From Warburgia ugandensis (taxonomy: Eukaryota; Streptophyta; Magnoliopsida; Canellales; Canellaceae): a stretch of 64,000 bases of DNA. The stretch's first letter is position 1, and each line of letters starts with the position of its first letter. The notes beneath the pieces were generated by a model. It was not told where the DNA came from. It saw nothing but the letters and a program-made list of their open reading frames with translations, and ran no database searches. A program made the translations under genes and the position numbers. This document shows positions 12,003-27,000 of this stretch, one piece after another. The stretch spans positions 49,932,057 through 49,996,056 of the forward strand of contig CP141137.1 of NCBI GenBank assembly GCA_035236585.1. Reading direction: 5' to 3'.

Positions 12003-15000
12003 ATGATGAGTGACAGTCTTCAGACAGGCACTGAAAACAAGGCTTTGAATGGTCTAGCTCATGCTAAGCCGGAAAATGATTCCAATGATGCAGAGTTGGT
12101 ACAGAAGAAGCCCAAAATTAGTACCCTGGATACGGAAAATACAGAAAAGGTAGTGGAAAATCCTGGTAGCAATGCAGCTGAAAGAATGCAGCCAATCTTG
12201 ACTGAAAAAAATGGTCAAAATGCCGAGGATCTTCAACCTTGGGAAGAGGGCAAGGACAGTAAAGTATGCCAACCCAGTTGTTCATCTCAAGATAAAATCA
12301 CATCCAATGCAAAGTGCTTGTTGCATTCTGCAAGCCAGTTAACAATTATCAAAGCAGACGCGGCAGAAGATAAAGGTTCTAGGCATACCATGGAGGATGC
12401 ATGGGTTGTCCTTCCTGATGCAAGCTTGGAGTTTCCTGGGAAATTGAGGTGTTTGTCATTTTCCTTTTTTATGAGAAATAGCTGATCTTAGCATTTTATT
12501 TGAATACAGTCCTTGCTCTTTACTTAGAGGTATCTTACTTTTATTGTTGCATTACTGAAATCTTAGTTTATCACTGACATGATGAACATGTTGTTTCTCA
12601 TAAAGAACATTTGCTACTGCAGGGCCTTCACTTCTTCAACAGCAGTGGCTTTCTTCGCTCTTTTCTACTCTTGTTCTTCCATTATGCTCTCTGATTCTTA
12701 TTTCAAATTGCCTTTTTTTGCATCTTTAGATGATTTTCACAAGACATGAGTTGCTAGCAAAATTTCTGCTTAAAAATGGAGCATCCTTTAAGGGGAAGAA
12801 AGTGAGAAATAGCTTCTGCCATTGTAGGTTTCTGTATGTAGGATGTCTACTTTGGAAATTTGTGGACACTGAAATCTAGTCTTCTTATCGTTTTGATATC
12901 AATTCTTACTTAAAATGTGCTTTTAATGCATGCAGTTCTTTTTATACTTAGAAGGGGGACCTTGGGGCTAAGGTAGCGTTGTCACTGCGTGACTTGGAGG
13001 TCATGGATTAGAGACCTGGAAACAGCCTCTTGCAATAATGCAAGGTAAGGCTGCATACTGTAGACCCTTTGTGGTCTGCCCTTCCCTGGACCTGGCCTTT
13101 GCGGGAGCTTCTTGCACCTAGCTTCCCCCTTTTTTAGTTCTTTTTATACTTGGTCAATCATCTCACTAAGAGAGTTGCTACAGCTTATCACATAAATCCA
13201 TGATGTCAGGTTCCATGTTTTTTGTGTATTATCAGATCATTCTTTACTCTATGAAAGTTATAGAGTACCCAGATTTTAACTTAAGCAATGCTGTCTTTCT
13301 GCTGCTTGCGGCAACTCTCTTTGTTTGTTTGTTTGTTCTACCATTCATGAATGTAATTAACGATAGTCGATGCAAGATATTTTAAACTAAGTCTATGTTT
13401 CTTATCAAGCATATCTCTTGGTGTTCCACAAAGTTCCTTTTTTTATATATATATAATTTTTGAGGAAGTATACAAATTACACCTTGGATTGATCTGTCAC
13501 TTTGTCACAGGTGTGCGCATTTTGCAATTTATGATGGACATGGAGGTCGCTTGGCTGCTGAATATGCACGGGATCATTTGCATGCCAACGTTCTTTCAGC
13601 TGGATTACCACGTGAGTTGGTGTGTCTGCTAGGTCTACTTACTCTTGCCTTTTAGCTAATTACACATGCATTTGTGGACACTAGGTTGGCTTAGATCTTT
13701 ATCATCAAAGTACAACTTTTTATTGGATTTACATATTCAACGCATTGTTGCAGCTTGTTCCCATTGTTAAGCAATGTTTGAAGTGATGAATCAAGTAAAC
13801 CATTTCGGATGAACATAACAATACATTGAAGTGAACTGTATTGATTACCTTAGTCCAGTATTGGAGTTCTTTTCTTGACTGACATACTCACTAAACATTT
13901 TTTTGTTAGTTTATGGAAGCAACCTTAGCTTTGCAAAGGAACAAGTCAAGTCTCTGAACCAAGATCCTCAAATTATTTGGCAGAAAAGTAATTCTCCCAG
14001 TGATAGTTTAGAGTAGTTTCCTTAGTTTGTGATTGGTGTTACCAATAGACATGAAATTATCAATTGACAAGGTATTTGTTTTCTGCTTTTCTTATACTTA
14101 ATTGGAAGTTATCAATTTAGGCAATATGATAGCTGAAGATGGTGGACATTGTGGATAAGCCAACTTGTGGTATGGGATGCGAGAGAACACCCCCAGTGGT
14201 ATTGGACATTAGTTTAAGAAAATTGACTTGGCGTGTTCCATTGGTCTTAGGGCTTTTGGTTGTTGGTTGTTGGTTAAGTTCTTAATATTTGGTATCAGAG
14301 CAATCACTAGATTAGGGGTTTCAAACTTCGAATCCCAAAAGGGTTCACCTTTGGAAAGGTTACATGGTGTTGGAGTGAAAGCTACCACAAAATTGCAGAG
14401 GGCTATCTGGTCCGGAGTGTGAGCCACCCATGGTGGGCTGCTTTGGACGTAGGCTGCGGAAGCATGATGGTATGTTATGATCCTAAGTGGTGCCAACTTT
14501 TGGTATGAGACATGTGGTACCACAAGTGGTGTGGGACGTTGGTTTAAGAAATTGACTTGATGAGTTCCATAGGCTTTTGGTGTATGTTTTGTTCATCATA
14601 CATAGAATGTCAATCATCCACATCCATATTCTGGTTGCTGAGGATTTAAGCTAATATATGACTGAACTGAAACAAGTAAGTTGTTTGCATATGCTAGAGA
14701 AGAACCTGATTTTATTTTATTTTTGTCTTTTTATTCAATTGGATAAGGTTGCTTCCCCAGATAGTTCTCATTTGGGCTTTAAGCCTTATTATTCCAGCTG
14801 GTCCTTTGGCGGTTTTGGTCAACTTGTAACGATTGAATGATATGATCAAAGAAATATCGAAAGTGAAGGATATCTTTGATTTTTCAGCTTGCTAAATTTG
14901 GAAGACGTTTTATGGGTTGGAACAAAAATAAATTTTTATAATCCCAAAAGTTGAACATTATGAAAGCAATTGATTGGTTATATGTGCTTTGCTGGCCAGC

Positions 15001-18000
15001 TAACAGTTGACAGGGGAATGATCAGACAAATAATAAAGAAAGCAGTGGATAAGGCAAAGTGAACGAAAGGGCAAAGAGATATATACTTAGTGACCACTTG
15101 CTGGCCAAAAAAAAAAATCTTTTAGTTAATTAGTAGCACACCTTGGTCTATCATCCGGAATTAATTTTAGAAACAAAATACTAGTATGGTCCTTAGGTCA
15201 TCACTGGCACATCATTACTCTTACTTGGAAGTTGGATATTTTTATTTCATTTCTTGTTTGGCTGTCATGTGTAAGTCTAATCATGTGGCACATGACCTGA
15301 TTAGATAAATGAACACACGGCATCTTTCTTATATGTAGTTAATTTCTAACCAAGTAGATATGTTCTGGCATAACTACCTTTTTGGGTACCATGTGGGATT
15401 TTGGAGTTTATAAAATATAATTCCTGCATCAACTACTTGACTAGGAGAGGATTGATCTTCCTTTGTATTGGGAGAGAAGAAAGAAGAAGAAGAGGTCCAA
15501 AATGATGTTGGAATTCTGAGTTTTGAAGTGACTAGTACTTGAAGTAGGAAATGTTGGGCTTGTGAGTTGGAAGATGAAGGTTGAATCAGGTTTTGAAGGG
15601 CCTAGGAATTGAAGTAAGAAGTGTTCTACTTATTCCTTCCCATTGTACTTTTCTTCTTTATAATGGATATCTTTTGCCAAGATTCAGCCGCTGGTCTTTT
15701 CTCAGTTTGGGATTTTACCATGATAAAAGGAATCTGAAGGTGATAGCTGTTGTTTACTTGCAATCTACTATTACATTCCTTTGCATACTTAAAACTGGTT
15801 TTGGTTTGGCATTTGGAGATAACATTACATAAGGTTAATACCTATTTCGGACCTAGTTTACTTGCTTGAGTATTGATTATGTCCTGAGCAAGTTCTTTGT
15901 CATGGTATGTTTTTGTAGACATTGCTTGCATGCAGTAAGAACTGATGAGCATCTTAACCTCATCATGTTCTTTCCTTCCTGCGGGCGCTTTGAACTAACA
16001 AATAACTTTGAAATCTGACTTGAATTGAAGTACAACATGTTGAAGAACATCATCATCATCATCATCATCATCGCATGAACCAATTGTCTTGTATGATGGA
16101 AATAAATAGCTGGCTCCAAATGGCTAGGTTATGTTTTCTAATTCAGACAACTCTATCAGGATAGTATGGCCCAACTAGTCAGAAAGGCCTTTTCTCAGCA
16201 TATGGTGTGAATTTCTTTTGATCTTTTCACCATAGTGATTTATGAACTAGATCTGAGATTATATTAATGGCCGCTTTGGGGACCTGTCTCTTTATCAATT
16301 GGTTGAGGAATGCAGTTGTCCTTGACCTACAAATGGAGCTCAATAGGACACTACGCATTTACTTTTAACATCAGGGCAAGGAAACATAATTGTACAAACT
16401 CTAGAAGGGTACATGTTGATTTCAAACTGTCTCTTGAAGCATATTTGACAGGTTGGTTATGACCAATATTGACCCTTTTATCAGCAATTCAGATTATTCT
16501 ATGCTCATGAAGAGAAGGATGACTGGCACTATTCCCGCCAGTCTATGTAGATCATATTGTTCATGCAAGGGATGCCACAAAAATTACTAGATTTAAAAGG
16601 GATCTAAGCAAGGCTTTTGGCAACAAACAATCAGATACCAGTGTATTGCTTTTTATGGTTAGACTTTTGCTCATTATGAAAGATTATTCTTCATTGTGAA
16701 GTATAGCTTCAAGTTATTGCAAGAAACAAGGAGCTAGGTCATAAGCCTTTGAAGTCCCGTGGACTATATCACCATTGTAACATGAGTAAGGTTGAACAGA
16801 TGTAGAGCCTAAAGAGATTTGTTGCTAAATGATTTTTTGACAGTTAGGAAAATTACAATCTATTGTAGTAATGAGCTGGTTCATGCAGTCTCCTCAATTG
16901 TTTGGAGTTGTTTGGGAGATATCTAGGTATCACAAGTCATATTTAGGCAAAACTTTTCTTTAGGGATCAAATGGACATGTTCGTGTTTTGACCTTACTTA
17001 AATTCAGATCAGGCAGATTTCCTCATTGATGGGTGGTCAACTTCAGTCTATTGAGTAATCCTGGTGAAAAGGCTACTCCACGATGTATCAATGATCTTTA
17101 TCAGTTTCCCAAGTTTTGTGGGTTTACAGGTATTCTTTGCGTGCTATAATCTGGTATACTGCTGAAAGTCAATGTTTTCCATGAAATCAGTTTCTCTATA
17201 GGGCCAAATTACAAATTTGAATTGTCTGTGAAGCAGTTGTGTGACATCAAATAGCTTCACATAATTATTGGATGAGGATTTAGATTATTTGATTTTACTT
17301 ATTAAAGTTACTTCTGTCAAGGATGTCATACAATGTTAATCAACACCAAGATCTGGAAAATCTGTCAAGAATCAATATGAACCAAAATGTGTTCTATGAT
17401 TGTATTTCCTTTGTACTTTACATGAATTAACATTGGTAAATTATTAACTTCCATCATTCTAATGCATAACTCTTTTTTTTTTCCCTTCTTTCATTTAGAT
17501 TTTGTGAAGTAGATTTACATACTAGCTAGGTTTGAGTTTAAAATATATTCTCAAAGTTTTAGTTACTTTCTAACATGTTTTATTTGTGACCCTTGTAGAT
17601 GGATATTAAAGCTGCTAAAAAGGCAATTCTTGAAGGTATCCATATAAGTTGGTCATGTTATCTAATTATCTCTTGATTTCCCCATACATGTTAATCTTGT
17701 TGGGACTAATTAAATTATATGATATCAGTATGCAGTATAACTGTAACTGGAATACTTTAGGGTTTAAAACATGTCGACATCTATATTTCTTCTATTCCTT
17801 GCTTAAGAATCACATTTGCATCTTATAGGAACAGCATTTTAGTTAGCATGACAACTACAGAAATTTTGTTTGAGGGAGGCTAGGATTTCTGTTTTTGTGG
17901 GGGAGAGCATTAGAAGTGTCCAAGTACATGGATGCAAAAAGAAGAAGGAAGGCCCAAGAATTTAAAACAGTGGCCCACATTTCAGTCAAAACATACAAAC

Positions 18001-21000
18001 ATGGTGAATCCCATTCTATTCAAACGTGTGGCCATGAGAGAGAAGGGTGGGAATAGTGCAAACCAAGTGGCATTTGCTTCAAATCCACTTTTGAGAGTTT
18101 GTTTTCACATATAGTTCAGATTCCAATTGGCTTTTGTTTTAAATTGACTTTGGAGAGTTCGGTTTGCGTGTAGCTTTCAAATCCCTACTGGTTTTACTTA
18201 ATTTCAACTTCTATTGTGATTTCTGTGCAGATTGAAGGTTCTTCTATATTTGTTGGTTAAATTTTAAAATTGGACATAAATATCTGGAATAAAAAGGGCA
18301 GCCCGGTGCATGCTCCCACGTATGTGGCGTCCGGGGACATAAATATCTGGAATAAAACAAAAACTTTCATTTCTGAGTTTGAACCAATGTAATAATTTCG
18401 AACATTTTCAGTGAAAGCTAATATTCTGTAATTTTCAATTTAGTTTCTGGAGTAGGAAGTTGTTGGGGGTTGTATTTTTGTCCTTACATGTTTAGTTATA
18501 ACAGGTGCAATTTAGTACTTTTCGGCTGTAGGAAATAAGTAGGAATTTGGACAATCTTCTGGTTTTGCTTTTTATGCAGGGGTATAAATTGCGGGGTTAG
18601 TATAAAGGAAAAGGTTATTATCATCCAGCCTTGCTAAAGGACTTAAATTCATGTAATGGTACTTACAACTTGAAGAAAATAAGTCCCCGGGAATGGCGTG
18701 TAAAAATTCTCTTACAAATTTCCAAAAAAAAAGAAGGAGGAAAATAAATATTCGTTACCTGACAAAAGAACTTTTAAGTATTGGAGTCAATGTAAGGACT
18801 TTAGATTCATATAGAAAATTATAGTTCATCTACTGAGAGCTCCTGATCTAGATCTTTTCCTTTGTCTTGGCTGCATGATCTTCTCCATTTTCATGTTCTA
18901 GGGTTTTTGACAAGTACACTTGACGTAAAGAGCAAAAATGACCTAGGAGTGGTGATTCTATAACTAGAGGGCCAGAAGAAAGAAAAAACAAAGCTTCATG
19001 TTTGAATGCTCACATACCAAGTTTATGCTACTTCCACTAATTGGGAAAGATTGCAGAGGACAAAGTCATGAATTAGAAACTAATTGCGTTCCTCTAGATT
19101 TTATTATGCCAAATGGTGCTGTTAACAGCCAATTTCATACTTCGAAACAATCATTAATCTTACAGATCAGGTAACATGGAAGGCCCAGAAGAAAAAGAAG
19201 AACAATGATAAAAATTAAGCGTTCTGGTTTAGCATATGATTCTAAACAATAGCATCATCACAGGACTCAAAAAAATTTCTAGTCTATATTTGTATTATCA
19301 ATTTTTAGCTACTTTTCTTGCGATACTACATCTATTTTATTCATTCCTTTGAGCATGTAATTGAAATATATTTGGTTCTATATATCCACGTTGGCACTTT
19401 CTTTTTATGTGTTTCAACTATCTAAGAGATGCAAGTTAAAGAGAATTTGTAGCATCAGTAATTTCTCAATCTGAGGTGTACGCATGTTTCCCTTGAAATT
19501 TCAGGTTTTCGAAGAACTGATGAGTTGCTGCTCAAGGAAAGCTCTGCAGGTAGTACTGCTGGACTTATTCAATCTATTGTTTCTCTGTGTAATTTAGAAC
19601 TAGTTGCAGTACTTACATGGGATACACTTACTAATTAAAAACATAAGAAGCCAATATGCATGTAATGTTCTCCTAATCATTGTCTATCAACGATTCATTT
19701 AGTTTATCTAGCTTTCCCATATGTAACTCACAATTGGTTAGTAAAGTGTTAAATAAATGCACTAATTTTTTCCTGAAAATAAATGCATAATAAATGATTG
19801 CAAGTAAAGATTTGAAGACAGAGATTCTCCATCTAGGTTACAAAGTAGTGCAAATCATTTTCTAAAACGTATGCCAAAGCAAAGAGTTTTCAGTGAGATA
19901 TTTTAACAGTTACTTCCATCCTTCATCTAGACAACCCTAATGGATGTAGAAAATGCTCAAGTAATGAGAAAAAATGTTCAAAAGATTATGTTATTTGTCA
20001 TTTGCTTTCTTAGAAATGAGGAACACAGGGATAGTGTGTGATACGGTACGAGCCCATATAGTTCACGTTTTTAGTCCATTTGATTTGGCTGAGAGCAGAG
20101 ATAAGAAGGGGAAAAAGGCATGCCATATGGGTAGATCGTCTTTGTCGGTTACCATACAAAAGCAGCCGTTTCTTCTTCCTGGTAAACTCTTATACATTTC
20201 TTGATTCCTTCCTGTTTACAGACATCCAATCCCCTCAGCCATTGTAGAAAGTTGGAAGGATTGATGGAGGATTTCAGACGAAGAAGTGCTACCGTGTCTT
20301 GTGATTTTGCGTGATTTTGCCTGAGAGAGGACGAAAAACAGCAGAAACAAGAACAAGTAGAAACTACAATCAGATGAATCCATTGAAAATCTACCAAGAA
20401 ATAATGAAAAAAACAGAAATAGTAAAATCTTTAATGCATCTCTTTTGAGCTTTCCGTCTTTTTCCTCTTCTTCTTTCTCCATCATACCTACAGATTGTCA
20501 GTAGCTTTCTCTGTTTGGACCATCATATTTTTTACAGAGAAAAACAAATTGCTATCTGTAACACCCCGGATTTTTTAAGACAAATTTTTTTTTTAATTTT
20601 TTATAATGGCAATTTAATTAAGAGCATTTGGGATCCCATGAGAAAAGATTTATTTAACATTTTTCTAAACCTATCTTAAAACTCCGGGTGTTAATTTTCC
20701 TTTCTCAAAATGACGTACATGTAATTTAAACATAAATAAATAATCCGCGTATAAATCAACGTCAAATAAATAGGCGCCTTTATTTTAAATCAAATAAACG
20801 TCCAAAAGACAATAATAATATGGCCCAGGGTCTATCCATCATAACATCCCATATAAATGTCCAACATATGTCCAAAGATCTAAATCACATCCCAATATAA
20901 AATATGCAAATCCATAATAAAAATCCAAATGATAATCCCTGTTTAATGACTCACATCAATGTCTAATACTATAGAAAAATGGTCTTCAAGACTCTCACGG

Positions 21001-24000
21001 CTTCTCAACGGCCTTGCCTTTCCTGTTATCGCGCTCGAGATCTAAGGCATTGCAAAACAAAGCAATGCCTCAAAGAAGCTATCGCTTGTGTAGGTACATA
21101 GACAATTAATGTAATAAATGCAAGAAATAATGAACAATACTGATGAAAAATCTAACATTTATGAAGATAGTGATATCATAATGCCATGTTCAATAAATGC
21201 CAATTTATTCCATATGCTAAAACATGAAATTCACAGAGTTAAAACATGACATGAATCAATAAAATGGAGCATACATCCAGAATAAGGGCACCCTAAGGTA
21301 ATGGGTCCCACCACATTGCACTAACATCCCTGATCAGGAGTACACATAGTCAACCTCTGAGTGTCGTCACACCCAGGCATACCATCCATAACCATGCTCA
21401 TCATGCATGCACACATAACAAGAATATGGGCCATCATGCTGCAGTGGCAACCCTCCATGGGTATCAACCACCGCCGCTCTCCGTCGACACCATAACGGGA
21501 GACTTAGCGTCTGTCCCCATGGAAAGGCTCAGACCGGTAGTGTGGACTATCCATGTTACCAAACCCCTACCGAATGCCATCTATGGGTAGGTGTCTATCA
21601 TATCACAAACTCATCACATCATAATCTCGGAAGGTGGGTGGCCGGCCCTATCCCTCCTAGCATGACGCCCACCGGGCGAGAGCACCCGTCATCAAATATA
21701 AAACACGGAAATCATATGTATATGCTAAAACTCAAGAGCACTTATAGCTTGAAATCCCTAAGACATGCCCCTCATCCTGGGGTTAGCCTATAAAAGGACC
21801 AGTTACTAAGCCTCTATACTCATTTCCATGTAAATTCATGCATTTTCTATATATATAATAAGAAATAAATCTCTAATTAAGCATAACTAATTAACATCAT
21901 GCTTGTACAAGCATTTTAAATAAGTTTATTCAGTAAAAGAATTCAATTTGGAATAACCATTCTGTACGCAATGTCGCATGAAATCCATGGTAAATAAAAA
22001 TCGCAATTTAAAACACAATCACACATGATGCTATGTTTAAACATGGTTTAAAATCAAGGCAAAACATTAGTTGTCGTCACCTACCTCAGTGTGAGATCAC
22101 TAGCTTGCTAATAACTCCCTTTAATTGGTATATTCAAGTGCACCTGTACATGTCACATCACTATTTTAAAATTTTTCTAAATAAAAAGTGGTCATTTCTA
22201 AGTTTTTAAGTTAAAACTAGGTCCGCGTCGTCAATACGGTCACAACGCCTCTTCCGGATCGTGATTTGGACCTCTCTAGCTCCCAAAAATCAAGTTTTAG
22301 TGAAAACTACACTAAAATGGGCCCTGCCGGACCACCATAAGGTGGTTTAAACCAGCGGCACCCTTTTCCGCCGGTTTACACCGACGTACACAGGCGCACG
22401 AAGACGCACGCCGACGCAGACGTCGTATGGGACGCGCGCGTGCGTCACGGTCGCCAGGATGCGCTGCGTCCCGGTCCCACCGCGACAGCCAACCAGCGCA
22501 CTCTCCGCACGCGCGCGGCGACGACGTCATGTGACGTCGTCCTGGCTGCGTCTCTGAGTGCGTCTTGGTGTCAGCGCCAGGCTCCGACGCCGTTGACGAC
22601 GCCGGAGAAGACCGGATTCCGGTCGCCTCTGGCGGAGCTACAGAGCTCCGTTTTGCGTGATTTTTGCGCCATTTTCTTCAGAATTCTCTCTAGAATCCAT
22701 TTATGCCCTCCTTTTGCACTGATTTTTCCAAAAACCATGGTTTTTAAACGATTTTTCTCAAGTTCCTAAAAACATCCCTAGGTACTGGTTTTTGAGTTTT
22801 CTGGAGAATTCCACTGTTGGATCACTCCCAAATTTAAAGGGTATGCTCTGGAGTCTCTTGTGCACTAGTTGGATGGTGCGATTTTCAAACGGATAAGGTT
22901 TGATCCGTGAAATCACGCTCCAACAGTAGCGTGCACAAAGCCCCCAAAAATCTGATTTTTTTCCTAATTTTTAAATACTTTCCTAATTAATTTTCTAATT
23001 AATAAATACAGAAAAAACACGGATTTGAGGCTTACCTTGTGCCTGGTCGGGTTTGCTAGTGTTGCTGGGGCTCCACTCGCCGGAAACTTCAGATTTTTGC
23101 AGGGCTAGGGTTTTGCGTAGCATTCATGGAAAACGCTCAAAGTGGAGCGTTTTGGCTCCTAGAGGAGCACAGATATAGGGTTTTAGAGTCTTAGGGAAGA
23201 GAAACTCTTCCCCACACGCCTCTTTCCACGTCTCTCCGGCGATTTTTCTGGCACTGGTAGAGACGTGTGGAAGACGGGGGTGCCAGTATCAATTTGGACC
23301 CCTGTCTAATACGTCTCTACCAAATGACCAAATTGCCCTTCCAACTTTGATGGCTCATAACTCCCTCGTTTGAGCTCCGTTTTTCGCGTTCTTGGTGGCG
23401 TTGGATTCGTATCGACGAGCACTTTCTAATTCTTATGTTTTTAGGAAAAAATTTCATCCATAAATTTTTTTATTTTAATTTATTTAATAATTTCCTATTT
23501 TATCTTAAAATTTAAGGATATTACACTATCAGAGGAGTAAATGGAAGAAAATTGGAGGAGATACTGGTGGCTTTCCCCTTTAAATCAACTTATCTTGGAT
23601 AAGACACCAAAAACACTTAAAAATGGAAGAAAATCAGTGTTATGAGCAGGGAAAATGCAAAAATGGAGAGGAAAATGAGAGCTGAAAAAATCAGTTGTCT
23701 GTAACTTCCATATACCAAAAAAACCTTCAAATCGAACAGAAATCACTGTTTCCAGCAAGAAATCATGCCTAAGTGGAACTTTCAGGTAAAAGGTGAGGAG
23801 AAACTGTGAAAGTTATGGGAATCAAAATCAAGCAAAATTTTGGGAAAGATTTTGGTGACTAAACCCCTATTCTCAAACAAAGAACACAGTTTCTGCTCTC
23901 TAAATCCGAAATCTATGAAATTTCCTGCAAATCCAACCCTAATTCATGATCAGAAATCCTAAAAAATGAGGAAATGGAGAAGGAGGTGAACGACGAGAAC

Positions 24001-27000
24001 ATCTATCTTATACCACTGACTGACTTCAAAGCAGGGTCTGTCAGCAAATAAACAGCTGTCGAGGTGGGCTAGTATTTTCCTTAACTATGGCTTTCATGGT
24101 AGTCTTGGCAAAAGCTCCAGGAAGGGTATTCTCTTCTGGAGACTTCACTGATCTAAAAGATCGACGGCTAGTTTTGGGAAGTCGTATGTGATAAACATGG
24201 TATTGACACCACCAGAAAAGAGAAGAGAAGGATGGTTGGTTGAAAGATCCTAAAAGCTGTCCCCATGGTGATTACTGTAGCTTGATGCTGTGGGGGATTC
24301 TCAATCAGTCTGTATAAAGTTTAATTATCTTGGGGGGAGTTAACCAGGGAGAAACAACAGCTCCTTTTTTTTTTTTAATGATAATTGACAGAGCCGGTCT
24401 ACCCATATGGCGCCCCTCTTTTTCCCTTCTTATCTCCGCCGTCTGCCAAATCAAATAAAAGCGGGCCAGATACGGGCTCATATGGTGTCATGCAGTATAC
24501 CAGCATTCCTCCAAAGTTTGTGTAAAATGTATTGGTGGTACGTGTGCAACAACCAGTAAGTAGGTTAAACAAGATTAAACTAAATATGCAGATGCCATTA
24601 GAAATTTTCATAGTTTTTGTGCTTTCAGTTTAATATTTACATGTAATTGTCACTTTTTTGGTGAAACCTTCCAGGGGGATGGCAAGATGGTGCTACAGCT
24701 GTTTGTGTTTGGATTTTAGGGCAAATCGTAAGTCAAGTCTCTGACTACTCTTACGTCTAAACGTTTCTTTGTTTGCTATTCGTAGCACACCGAATGAGGT
24801 AGAAATTGATAGTTGATTTCTGGCCGTGCGTAGCTGTGATATTTGAAGGAAAGATTTTTATGAATCATCCATTTTAATGATTGTTATCATTTCTGAATCA
24901 TTTTATGCATTTGTGGAAGGACAGTGTAGTAAAACATTTGTTAATTACTTAATGCACTGTTCTTGAAATTACCTTGGATTTTAAGATTCAAAACATGTAT
25001 TGGGTGAGATGCTTTTTTTGCACTTCCTGACAATTTGCTGTCTTTCTCTGCACAGCTACACAGACATTTGTGTTCCTTGTTATATGAACGTCTGTTGTTG
25101 GTCCATCTCTTTTCTTTTTTTCATGCTTATATTTAAAAATTTGCACTTGGCTTGGCATGAATGTCCATATGTCTGTGGCTGCATCATGTCAGTTTTTAAC
25201 AAAGAAGTCCAAGGTACTGTTGGATGCTGAGTAGTCTCTTTGGTACCTTCTTGGCCAGTTCAAACTCTCTTACCTCTTTAGCTGTTTTTATAGCTTTCTT
25301 TTTGTTGATGCATGGGCATTTTCATTTCATGTAGTAATTAGAGTTACTTTGTTGATGTAAGTCACTTTATATGTTGGTCGTCACTACTTCAGTTCTTATG
25401 GTAATGCACGTTAAATACCCAAGCTCATCTTACCTTCTCCCTAGTGATTAAGCTCAAATCTTGATCATTCATCTTCATCTAGCCTAAGATATGGCGTTGT
25501 GAGGTTTTATTATCCTTGTGGTGATTGTCCAGAACACAAAGCTATTGTGATATGTGGATTGAACCTTCCTCTCCAATGTGTCAGTGGTCTTGGTTGACAT
25601 GATCCTTCAATAATTATATTCTGGTTTGAAGGTTCAAACTTCCACACCAGCTCACACATGTGGACTTACAGATGGTAGGAAAAATGCTTCCTTCTGTCTA
25701 AATTTCTTCATGTGGCATGGTTCTACAAGATCCATACTGTTCTTGGAAAGGCCTCTGTGGTTGTTAGCTGCCCTAACCACGTGATTGGAGGACTTTTTCC
25801 AATTCGATAAAGACGCATTCCTTTTCTAGAGTACAAGTCTGGGAGTTTCTCCTGAGTCTGCTTCCGCACAATGACTTGTCAAAATGGCTTCTGCTTAGTG
25901 AATGGTGTACCTTTCTTGCATGTGTGCCACTTAGAATGATTTATCCCAAAAGGCTTTGCCTGCAAGAGATTGGAAGATTAATGCAAGAGACTTACTAATG
26001 TTCTAAACAAAAGCTATCAGTACACCCACATTGAATGCATACACTTGAGAATTGTGATACTTGAGGAGGGGAAGGCATCTAGCTCTCGAACTTCAACAAA
26101 AGTAATAGTGGTGATGATTGTGACTTTGGTAAACTAATTCTTCATATTGATATGGCTACAATTTCAAAGGAACTATAACTTAGCCAATTTTTGGGTGTAA
26201 CTATGCTGCCTAGGTGTTAGTTGCCAACATTGGAGATGCAAAAGCTGTATTGGCTCGATCATCTGTGACTGATGGAACAAGTTATGCATTAAAGGCCATT
26301 GTTATGACCAGGGAACATAAAGCTATATATCCACAAGAACGTGCTCGCATTCAGAAGGTAAGAGTTTAGTAATCGTTAGTTTTTGTTGATCTTGTGTCAT
26401 TTGTTAAAATTTTCATTCAGTATCCTTCTAGCAGCATCCTTTTAATTCATGTATTCTCATCTTTTGTGGTGCATTTAGTTTATATCAAACTCAAAAGTTC
26501 ATGGTAAATTTATGCCAATGCGAAGTCACCCAAATTGAACCGGGCTTGGCAAAGCCCAATGCCTATTAACATATATACCTTAGAGACTGTCATAACTCAT
26601 AATTAACATCTTCCAGTTCCTTCTCTTTTGATATGTGATGCTTATCTTGCAGGAAAATCCTCTAAAACTTATATTTTCTAAGGCAGTTACAGAGAGGACA
26701 TAATATTTTGAAAGAAATCACTGGAATAGTCCCAGCCAGATAGACTAATTGGTTAATGCTGTTGGCATTTAGTTTCTCTTGGACTTCTATATTGTTCTTT
26801 GTTTGTGTCTAATGACTTTGTTTTCTTGCTTTCCTTAGGCTGGTGGCTCTGTAGGTGTGAATGGAAGATTACAGGGCCGTCTTGAAGTCTCTAGAGCTTT
26901 TGGGGATTGCCAATTCAAGAAGGTTTGAAACCCTAATCCTTTGCGTTGACACTGCTATTTGAAAAAGTTCCAAGCTTCACATGCTCATTGTGAACATGCT

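Noticed and set aside
13612-13617. Strong GTGAGT donor inside phosphatase exon 2
   Set aside because: Using it puts a stop immediately after the join with exon 3, whereas GT at 13620 keeps the conserved frame.
22312-22769. Open frames on both strands in a GC-rich block
   Set aside because: They lie inside the solo LTR and arise from CpG-rich composition.
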